DNA from: Orobanche coerulescens
Taxonomy: Eukaryota > Streptophyta > Magnoliopsida > Lamiales > Orobanchaceae
Reading direction: 5' to 3'
Assembly: GCA_033398695.1 (NCBI GenBank)
Contig: CM065817.1
Location: forward strand, 32,746,231 to 32,810,230
DNA: 64,000 bases
A model generated the notes under the pieces. The model had not been told where the DNA came from. It ran no database searches and saw only the letters and a list, made by a program, of their open reading frames with translations. A program made the position numbers and the translations under genes. This document shows, in pieces, positions 55,699 to 64,000 of the stretch (position 1 is its first letter; every line of letters begins with the position of its first letter).

Positions 55699-57246
55699 TG
55701 AAGAGATAAATATACCACTAGAAGGGGGGGTTGAATAGTGGTAATGCGGAATAACAAAATTTCTTGCGAATAAATGAAAAGTAGTGCGGAAAATAAAGAC
55801 TCAAAGATTTATAGAGGTTCGGCAACTTGCCTACGTCCTCTCTCCGACTTTCTTTTTCTATTGGCTCAAGAACAACCACAATCTTTACTCGTCTTCGATC
55901 GGTCCGAGTTCACAACCGTTACAACCGTTTGTCTTCTATCGGTCCAAGCTCAACCTCTCTCAATACAAACTTTTTGTTTATCTAGTGTTCTATAGGAACT
56001 AGATAATCCTTACTGTACAAATATGGGAGTATAATCCTAACAATGTTGGATCAAAGATTCTAATAACACCAGATTAGTGACTCTTGATTCATTTCTCTTA
56101 CGTACAAGTGTAAGTGATGCAACACTTACAATCAAATGAAGGAATACAAAGTATAATAAATATTACAAGGTATATCACTCTTTGTATTTCTCTTCTCACA
56201 ACTTAAAATGCAATAGAAGATATGAAACTGAGCTCAAGTATGCTTTGATTGCTTGTATGCTTGTATGCTTGTATGCTTTAAGTTGTGTGTAAATGATACC
56301 CAAGTCCTATGGGTATTTATAGGTGAGAGCCATTCTTCAAATATTGAAAATCGTATTATTAGCGTGCGCTAATAATGTCTTCTAGCATGCGCTGTCGATT
56401 CTGACTTGGCTTTCCTGAACGGTCACAAAACTGTTCCAACGGTAAAATTGTATGGCTAGCGTGCGCTAGTCATGAATTCGTAGCGTGCGTTATCGGTTGG
56501 TCAACAGGTCTTCAATCTTGACTTTGAAAGTGTTGGTTTGTCTCCCCAACATCTCTTTATCCAACGGCTAAATTTGAACTTAGCGTGCGCTAGCAAGCAT
56601 GCATAGCGTGCGCTAGTATTAATTAATTCCAACTTTTCTAGATTTCACGGATCTTCATTGACTCTTGATTTCTAATGGTAGAAATTCCAACGGTAAGCTT
56701 GTTGACTGATTTAGCGTGCGCTAATAATATATCGTAGCGTGCGCTAAATATTTTCTCCAGTTACGTACGTAACCCTGTATAGCGTACGTAAATCCCTTCT
56801 TACTTTGAGTCCAGTAGCTACTGGACTACTGACCATATTTGGTAGCGTGCGCAAGTAATGTAGAATGACGTGCGCTAAGTCCTTGTATTAGCGTATGTAA
56901 ATAATTGTTCGTAGCGTGCGCAAGACCGTTTCCATTTTCTTTCCAAACCTCGCTGTCCTCTGACTGAATGATGCGATAGCGTGCGTTAATATTGTTGTAT
57001 AGCGTGCACTAACTGTAGTAATTTAGCATGCGCAAATGTTGAAAGACTTGCGTGCGCTATCCATCAGGTAACTTCTTCAATTTGCTGGTGACTAATTTGA
57101 ATATGCATTCCTCGATAGCGTGCGCTACTCTGGTATAGATAGCGTGCGCTAACACCATTTTGCTCCTTCAATGTAAAAGGGTGCTGAGATTGATTTAATT
57201 AAATGTTTTGAATGAAATTATCATCAAAATCCTTTTGGAGTCAACA
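55699..57246 (-). repeat. 5' LTR of element C (right in window), array plus TATA box
   Basis: It is 1548 bp. On the minus strand, about 20 TAGCGTGCGCTA-type palindromes (57140-56357) are followed by TATAAATA at 56321-56314. The last palindrome and the TATA box are about 36 bp apart. This LTR lacks one 23-bp unit that the other LTR has. Confidence 0.92.
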
Positions 57247-57251
57247 AGCAA

Positions 57252-59800
57252 ATCCAGAACTAGAAGGAGAACTAGGAGCAATTCAGGTATTAGAAGAGGT
57301 ACCAGTACAGGGAGCAGCCAAGCAGGCTCTTGAGACAACAGAGCCCATGGATAAGCCAATTAAGAAGAAATGAAGAAGAGCAAACATGTACATCAACTAG
57401 TAGAGACAATGGAAATCTCTATTGTTCAGCCTCCAAAAGACCAACCTATTCCACCAGACCAACCAGTTCCAAAAGAAAAGACTGATCATCTAGCTGATGA
57501 GATACCAGCTGTGGATATCCCAACTGATCCCATATCAGCCAACATAAGACCAGCTGAGTCTACATCAGCTGAAATGCCATAAATTCATTCTACTGGATAG
57601 GACCAATAATCGATAGAATTAGATGCACAGTTAACACAGAGCCTACATCTTGAAGAAATGCTTTAACCGGAAGCAAGAGAGGAAGAGCTTCCGTCATTTG
57701 ATATTCTGTTTATGGATGAAATTAAAAGGTATGTCAAGTGGAATCAATGGAAGTGGAGCCATGATAGAGATCAGATCTTAAACATTCAGGAGATGATCAT
57801 TGAGGAAGAATGGTTTTTCTCATTCTTTGAAGAAATGGATATTAAGAAGATTTTAAGCGCTGGGTTCTTCATAAGGACATTAGAGGAGCAGAGGCAAAAA
57901 ATGATGAAAAAGAAATGAGTTGTTTCAGAGGACATGCCACCTCCATCTCCCAGACCAGATGATGATGATTTTGATAAGGATGCACCTATGTCTCATCTTA
58001 TGAAAGCTGCTCGATAAGCCAAGGCCAGATAATTTCAGAAGAGAATGAAGGGAATAGGAGAGTCCTCCGGACAGGCTGGTGGTACATCAGCTGGTGGTGC
58101 ACCAGCTGACCAGTCTACTGGATCAGAACTAGTAGATCACTCATCCACTGCCCCTACTGCCTCACATTTAGGAGAAGGCATAGTGGCCAGCCCATCTGCG
58201 GCCAAGGGTGTTGAAGACTTTGGGACAACCCATGTCCCATATAAAGAGCAAGTGATGCACTCCCTCGCTGTCCCACCTACAGGAGAGGACACGATGGATA
58301 GCCCAGCAGCGACCTAATAATCAGACGAATAGGTGTAGCACACCCCCACTGCCTTACCAGAAGGCATGGTGGTCAGACCAACAGTGATCGGGGGGAAGTT
58401 ACCACAGGCCCCACTAACCCACCTACCGATGAGGATATAGTGCCCAGCCCGACAGTGGCTCAGGGGGAACAGTCTTCTGACTTGGAGCTTGGACCAGACA
58501 ATGATACTTTTCTTGATGATCAGCCTGAGTGTATGTCAGTAGCCACAAGGCAACAAGAAGAGGCTTCCAGGAGACTTAAGGTCAGAAAGGTGATAATACC
58601 TTCTTTTGACTCTGATTCCGAATAGGAGGTAGAACCTCCTCTTATCATAAGACCATCCAGGACTCCTACCTCCCATCCTCAGCAATCAGAGGAGATTGCA
58701 CCTACCCAGCAAACAGAGTAGGTTATTCCTACAACCATTCCTCAACCATCAAAAGATGTTGCTCATGAACCTGTACCAAAACCAGATGAGCAGGTCCCAT
58801 CTTCTGAAATCACTACAGTTCTGAAGGAATCAGAAGAGAAAGCTCCTACTCTAGTCTATCAGTCAGTTGAGCAAATTCTTTCTGAATCAAAGGCAGCCCA
58901 ACCAAGTCAAGCCAGGCAATCTACTCCACTGGCTCTTGAGTATGGTCCTACACAACCTGATGAGGACCTTGGTGGACTCAAGAAGACTGTAGACAGCTTA
59001 TACACCTTCTGTGACAAGGTGGTTCGAATTTAACTTCTAAATGTTATCACCACTCAAGTCCAATATTCACACAATCTTAATGAAGTGATAAATGGAGTGA
59101 AGGATGCCAATAGATCGATTGGAGCTACACAGATCCAAATTTCAAATTCATTCCGCACTTTCTCACTTCAAGGAGAAAGATTGTTCCAACTCCTTGAAGA
59201 GTCAATCAAGGATCAATTCAGAGCCTTTTCCACATCTATAATAGGTGCTCTGAATGATAATCAGCAGGCAACTAGAATATTGTCCCAATCAGTAGACTCT
59301 CTTTCCCAACAAGTTCACACTCTAGATGATACCAAAAAGGGGGAAGAGGCAAAGAAAAAATTCGAGAAGGGACAAGATGAGTTAACTTCTTTTTTCTCCA
59401 ATATTAAGAGAGTTGAGCAGTTGACAAAGGAAACACAAGATAAACTTCAGGGCTGGAAACATGTTTACTTTCTAGAAGACCTGAAGAAGCAGAAGAAGTC
59501 TTCTGATACCAGAAGTCGGCAGCAGTTCTGATAAAGGAGAACCAACCAAAAAGAAGGAAACATGGGCAAGGGGTAGTGTGGATATTGGTTCAGTGAAGTA
59601 TACTACTGCCAAGATGTATGATGCCTACAAGAAGAAGCATGATGCAGAGATCGAGGAAATTAAAAAGAAAGTTGCAGAAGACCCAGAAGCGAACCCTGTA
59701 AATATGAATCAGATAACTTTTCTGCAATAATAGCTTAGTGTCCCAATTACATCAGGGCAACCATCAGAAGGGCTGTGGAACCCTTCTGGTGAACCAGTAC
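57252..59800 (+). pseudogene. Third ORF of copy B, continuation
   Basis: After element C the reading resumes (NPELEGELGAIQVLEEVPVQ). It passes through Pro/Gln/Thr-rich low-complexity segments (57370-57582; 58045-58625). The final part (59085-59531) is a helical, heptad-like region with IGATQIQISNSFRTFSLQGE and KRVEQLTKETQDKLQGWKH. Many in-frame stops (for example after SAEMP, KKK and DSDSE) and at least one shift are present. I recognise no enzyme motif. Similarity to known env-like third ORFs of Sireviruses is one of position and composition only. It ends near GLWNPSGEPV, where Copia F begins. Confidence 0.55.
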
Positions 59801-60324
59801 CAGTTCGATCCGATGGTCCGAAAAATCCCGAAACCCATACCTAAATGTAAATCGAAAATACGGTTACGAAGTACTCGCAAAGACAAATCTAAGCACTAAG
59901 AGAACACACGAGCCAACTTGAAAGTAATTTAATTGTTTATGTAGAACATGTTTATGTGTAAATTATGTTCTTGATTATATTTTTAAAATATAGATTTTAT
60001 AAAATAATTTTTCGGGTTTAATTTGATTAAATCGGATCGTCAAAGGTTAATTTTCTGGACTATTTTCGCGAATTTCTGCTCCAGAACTGTTCTGGAGCAG
60101 ATCTTTTCGGAGACGGGTCGGGTCCGGGTCGGGTCGGATCTGGACCCGCGGATTGTTTTAATTAGCAAAAAGAGTTTTTCTAGGAGAGGAGTTTGATACC
60201 TTGACAATAGCAAACACCATAATTGATTTACCAAGTGGTCTACCATTTTATTTTGGAAATAATACACGGATCTTTTATAAAAGGTATCAAATATGTTTTA
60301 AATTATGAAGAAAAATCATTTTCG

Positions 60325-60392
60325 CGAGATTCGGGATTCGATCCCAAATCACTGCCATTAAGTCGTGCAAGTTACCAACTCGTCTGGGACCT
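60325..60392 (-). other. tRNA-like segment 1 in Copia F
   Basis: On the minus strand CAGACGAGTTGG (60386-60375) resembles a Pol III A box and GGATCGAATCC (60344-60334) matches the B box with one change. It is closed by a GGGAT/ATCCC T-arm-like stem. No acceptor stem is evident, so it is probably a tRNA-derived relic. Confidence 0.4.
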
Positions 60393-60481
60393 ATTTTGGT
60401 AGTTTTCATGGTAGTCCAATTTTATAAGCGTGTTTTAATATAAAAGGAAATTTGCAAATAATAGTTGCAAAATGTTACAAC

Positions 60482-60553
60482 TGCTACCGCCGGGTTTCGA
60501 ACCCGGACGGACCTGTGCACTTGGCATGCAGCCAGCCATCTCGACTATAGTCC
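60482..60553 (-). other. tRNA-like segment 2 in Copia F
   Basis: On the minus strand TAGTCGAGATGG (60547-60536) is an exact fit to a relaxed A-box consensus. GGTTCGAAACC (60503-60493) lies in a perfect CCGGG/CCCGG T arm with a 7-base loop. The ends do not pair as an acceptor stem. It may be a degenerate tRNA pseudogene or a SINE head carried by the LTR. Confidence 0.45.
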
Positions 60554-61596
60554 AGTATTGTTTATTTAATGACTCAGAATATATTTATAGTCTGACTGTC
60601 AGACAGATTTTAATTTCTATAATTACATGCTTTTATTAATTATTTGATAGTTATTTATGGTATGTGTATGGTGTATGGCATGACCATAAATTGACCAATA
60701 TGGTTTGATACTTTATTTCCTTATGGGTTGGTTTTACGGCCTGTGATTCGTCTATTTAAATTATTTAATTATTTTACGGCCTGCGTGTCGTTTGCACCTC
60801 TTGTAATTTAATTTACTAGTGTAGTATTAGAATTTCATTAATGTAATGAAGACAAGAAGGACGAGAGGACGGACTCGAGGAGCCAATTGATCGCGTATGA
60901 CGTTCCAAGGAGTTGGGAAGATCAATGAAGACCAATTGCAACCTTTTAGATTGACCCTTGTGATTTTAATGTTGGCTCATGGAAATCACGTTAGGAATTA
61001 TGGTCATTCTATGCACGGTCCTATGCTTTTATTGTCATGTGATGTGATGTATGTTTAAATTTATGCATGTATGTGATGCTATGTATGTTTATATGTATGT
61101 TAGCAAAGATAGACATTAACATAGGATAAAAATCCCTCGTTAAATTTTTTTAAATGCCGTTCATTTGAAAAACACCTATCAAGACTTCGATCATCTTGAG
61201 TGGGTCATGCCAAATCTGGGCGCTCGGATTATATTAGTACGGTAGGATGGGTAATGGTGATACCTATGTGTTTTAATGAACTAAGAATTCAAAAGAGTTT
61301 TGAACCTTAAGGCATAAGATGGGATTATAACATGCTTGGCCATAAGATGCCAAAATCCCATGAATATAATCTAAGAGTTACATATGATGTAATCGATAAA
61401 GAGTTATCCACCTAAAGTAGCTCAATTCTAGGCGTCATGCCAAAGATGAGTTTAGGATTGTGCAAAATGGAATCTTAGCCACTAAAATTACATATGTTGT
61501 AAAATTGAGGGTACTTTGTTTTAGTGGGAGTATTTTTCGAGAGATAAAATAATGTGACTAAATACTTTGCATATTGAATTTTGTAGATAATATAGA

Positions 61597-62455
61597 ATGA
61601 CATCAAACAACACGTCCACCATTTCACTGCGATCCGTCCTTGAGAAGGACAAGCTCAAAGAAAACGGCAGCAACTATCTGGATTGGATCCGGAGCTTGAG
61701 AATAGTTCTCAAGCAAGAAAGAAAGTTGTATGTTCTTGAGGAAGAAATTCCCGATGTGCCTGCTGACAATGCTAACAAAGCACTAAAAGACAAATGGAAG
61801 AAACATTGTGATGATTCCATTGATGTCAGTTGTCTTATGTTGGCTACCATTTGTCCAGCACTTTAGAAGAATCTGGAGAAAATGGAAGCTTATGAGCTAA
61901 ATGCTCCCCAAGGAAACTTTCTCGAAGCATGCTAGGCAAGAGAGGTATGAAACCTTTCAAGCCTTATATGCTTGCAAGATGGTTGAGTGGACATCTGTCA
62001 GCGATCATGTACTCAAGATGAAAGGATATATTGATCATCTTGAAAGGCTTGGTTTTCTACTTTCTAAGGAGCACTCCACGGACATGATCCTAAACTCATT
62101 GCCCGATAGTTTTAGTCAGTTCATTATAAACTATAATATGAATGAGATGGAGAAGTCTATTGCTGAGCTGCATGGGATGCTTAAAACGGCTGAGCAGAAT
62201 ATTAAGAAGAAACCAAACCACGTGTTGATAGTCAGCAAAGGGAAGTCCTTTAAGAACAAAGGCAAGGGCAAGGGTAAGGCATAAATTGCTAAATCTAAAG
62301 ACTCTACTAAGCCAGTTTTCAAGGCTAAAGCTCCCAAAGATGGAAATTGCCATCATTGCAATAAACCAGGACACTGGAAAAGAAATTGCAAGGTTTACTT
62401 GGAAGAGCTAAAGCGTACCAAGGGTAGTGAGACTGCCACATGTATATTTGTTATA
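61597..62455 (+). pseudogene. gag: Gag of Copia F, with stops and a frameshift
   Basis: It starts MTSNNTSTISLRSVLEKDKL. A UBN2-like gag core is spread over two frames: 61597-61866, ending in a TAG after CPAL, then 61901-62284 after a shift near 61900 (for example LPDSFSQFIINYNMNEMEK). Another TAA at 62282 precedes a zinc knuckle CHHCNKPGHWKRNC (about 62351-62392), which is intact. Together this gives a typical Copia gag of about 270 residues that can no longer be translated as one protein. Confidence 0.85.
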
Positions 62456-64000
62456 AAAGTTAACTTATCTACTTCTAACTCCTGGGTATTGGATACTGAA
62501 TGTGGATCTCAGATTTGTACAAATTTGCAGGGGTTGAGAAGCAGTAGAGAGCTGAAGAAAGGGAAAGTGGATCTAAAAGTCGGCAATGGAGCAAGAGTTG
62601 CTGCACTAGCCATAGGAACTAATGATCTAGTATTACCCAATGAGCTTTTGTTAGTTTTGAACAATTGCTATTATGTTTCTGCTATGAATAGGAATATTAT
62701 TTCAGTTTCTACATTCGATTGTGAAGGTTAAAGTTTTCTCATTAAGAATAAGATTATTCGTATTTTCTTTATGGTACTACAAAGTTATATACTGGCCTTT
62801 ACAATATTGATCTAAATGAGTCCGACATTTTGGAAGTCTATAACATTGCATCCAAGAAACCTAAGCTCATTTATTCTAATCTGACTTACTTATGGCATTG
62901 TCGACTTGGTCACATAAACGAGAAACGCATTTCTAAGCTCCATAATGATGGACTTTTAGACTCTTTTGACTATGAATCATATGGGACATGCGAATCTTGT
63001 TTATTGGGCAAGATAACGAAGAATCCTTTCACCGGTTATGGAGAAAGGGCTAGTGATCTATTAGGCCTAATACATACTGTTGTATGTGGACCTGGTAGCA
63101 CTCATGCCAGAGGCAGATACCAATACTTCATTACATTTACCGATGATTTTAGCCGATATGGATATGTTTATCTTATGAAGTATAAACATGAATCGAACTT
63201 TATTAGATATGGTTCGATCCATGATGAGTCGAACAGAGCTTCCATTATCATTTTGGGGCCACGCCTTATAAACAGCAGCATTCACCCTTAACTGTGTTCC
63301 ATCTAAAGCAGTTGAAAAGGCACCATTTGAGAAATGGACTGGTAAGAGACCAAACTTGTCTTTTCTAAGGATCTGGGGTTGCGAAGCGTTCGTAAGGCGT
63401 CAAGTGTTTGACAAACAGGCAGCTAGATCTGAAAGATGTTTATTTGTGGGATATCCTAAGGAAACTAAAGGATATTACTTTTATAAGCCCGCAGAGAACA
63501 AAGCGTTTGTTGCTGTATTCTTAAAAATGAAATTTATTTCCAAAAGAGACAGTGGGAGAAGAGTAATTCTCGAGGAAACTCAAGAACCACAAGAAGACAT
63601 CGCTTCACCGATGGAAATCGAACAGGCTCAACAATCAGTTGAAGAGCCCGTTCAAAGTACACAAGTCCCTCGCAGATCTGATAGGATGCGAGATGAACCT
63701 GAGAGATATGGTTATCTCGTAACCGAGGATGATGACGCATCACTCACAGATGATGAGCCTAGTAGCTACACAGAAGATTCTTCAGGACTAGAGTTCGAGG
63801 AATAGCTAGAAGCCATGAAGTTAGAGATGCAGTCCATGTATGACAATCAAGTTTGGAACTTGATAGATCCACATGAGGGTGTTAAAACCATTGGGTGCAA
63901 ATGGGTCTATAAAAAGAAGAAAGACATGGATGATAATCTACAATCCTATAAAGCTAGACTAGTCGCAAAAGGTTATAGACAGATTCATGGTGTTGACTAA
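62456..64000 (+). pseudogene. pol: Pol of Copia F: protease, gapped integrase, start of RT
   Basis: The protease motif reads WVLDTECGSQIC, with DTG changed to DTE. A frame break follows at 62730-62830. The integrase zinc-binding part (HCRLGHINEKRI, CESC) is present. The first catalytic Asp position reads HTVVCGP (Asp replaced by Val). After LMKYKHES the sequence jumps to the segment following the catalytic core, so the second Asp and the Glu are absent: an internal deletion of roughly 200 bp. The downstream part KWTGKRPNLSFLRIWGCEAF...YPKETKGYYFY is open to 63805. RT begins at 63815 (MKLEMQSMYDNQVWNL) and is cut by the window end. It is dead as an integrating element. Confidence 0.82.

Larger units (their letters stand above)
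47329..57246 (-). mobile_element. Sirevirus-type Copia C, structurally complete (9918 bp)
   Basis: The LTRs are at 47329-48901 and 55699-57246, both TG...CA. The primer site is next to the right LTR, and several polypurine tracts lie next to the left one. On the minus strand the order is gag, pol, third ORF. The flanking 5 bp are AGCAG (47324-47328) and AGCAA (57247-57251), an almost perfect target duplication. It is inserted in the third ORF of copy B. Every domain is present, with a few disabling point lesions. Confidence 0.95.
38881..59800 (+). mobile_element. Sirevirus-type Copia copy B (hosting C, cut by F)
   Basis: It is the same family as copy A, in the same orientation, with the same inversion, SINE and nonsense codons. 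Unlike A it continues into a third ORF (46502-47328, resuming 57252-about 59760), with element C inserted in that ORF. Near 59800 the sequence changes to Copia F, so B's 3' LTR is not seen and should lie beyond the window. B begins inside E's pol. The left boundary is uncertain by a few bases. Confidence 0.85.
59801..61596 (+). repeat. Probable 5' LTR and leader of Copia F
   Basis: No gene is visible. The stretch contains GGGTCGGGTCCGGGTCGGGTC-like short repeats at 60115-60137 (in pieces of GGGTC), two tRNA-like segments, and ATGTATGTGATGCTATGTATG reiterations near 61065. The segment 61130-61560 has a purine-rich GTGGGAGTATT just before the gag. Borders are inferred. Confidence 0.5.
59801..64000 (+). 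mobile_element. Copia F (lineage unassigned), 5' part
   Basis: A stretch of about 1.8 kb without coding precedes a gag-pol reading that runs off the window. The LTR borders are not resolved: the change from copy B sequence is at about 59800 and no clear initiator-Met tRNA primer site is visible before the gag at 61597. Many lesions are present. It must have inserted into B, since B's third ORF stops here. Confidence 0.65.

Noticed and set aside
60482..60553. Functional tRNA gene
   Set aside because: T arm and boxes are good, but the ends do not form an acceptor stem and the anticodon arm is irregular. Kept only as tRNA-like.

Overview
The window is plant nuclear DNA, most likely from a eudicot and from a repeat-rich heterochromatic region. 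The evidence is Sirevirus-type and Tork-type Copia elements with initiator-Met-tRNA primer sites, a Tekay/Del-type Gypsy element, CACTA, hAT and Mutator-like DNA transposons and a tRNA-derived SINE, all in AT-rich sequence. I found no convincing host gene. Nearly every base with an assignable origin belongs to a transposable element (TE), and most elements are nested inside one another.

Layout. 1-15268: flank plus the 5' LTR and decayed gag-pol of a Gypsy element (G1). Its LTR is split by two CACTA elements: CACTA-1 (2642-8201, TSD GGA) and CACTA-2 (9094-11899, TSD AAG). 15269-23650: Sirevirus copy A, inserted in the G1 reverse transcriptase and itself carrying a hAT element (21768-22614, TSD GATGTGAT) and a SINE. 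23651-28052: AT-rich sequence with a Mutator-like transposase pseudogene. 28053-31109: a second copy of the G1 flank and LTR, without CACTA-1. 31110 onward: a Russian-doll nest. Tork-type Copia E (31110-) holds gag-only Sirevirus D (33934-38393, TSD TATTG) and Sirevirus copy B (38881-). B holds Sirevirus C (47329-57246, minus strand) and is cut again near 59800 by Copia F, which runs off the window end.

How the parts relate. A and B are copies of one defective lineage. They share a ~915-bp internal inversion, several nonsense codons and the same SINE. C is a nearly complete Sirevirus with gag, pol and a third ORF downstream of pol. D keeps LTRs, primer site and polypurine tracts but only gag.

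Most interesting signal. C and D carry dense arrays of the palindrome TAGCGTGCGCTA in the LTR, directly upstream of a TATAAATA box. In C the same motif recurs six times between pol and the third ORF, 18 bases upstream of another TATA box. This looks like an internal promoter that re-uses the LTR control code. The A/B lineage repeats the plan with a different motif (CCAGAAGA/CCAGTAGA), and there a SINE has landed inside the putative internal promoter. E and G1 carry their own private palindrome clusters in their LTRs, so the theme spans unrelated families.
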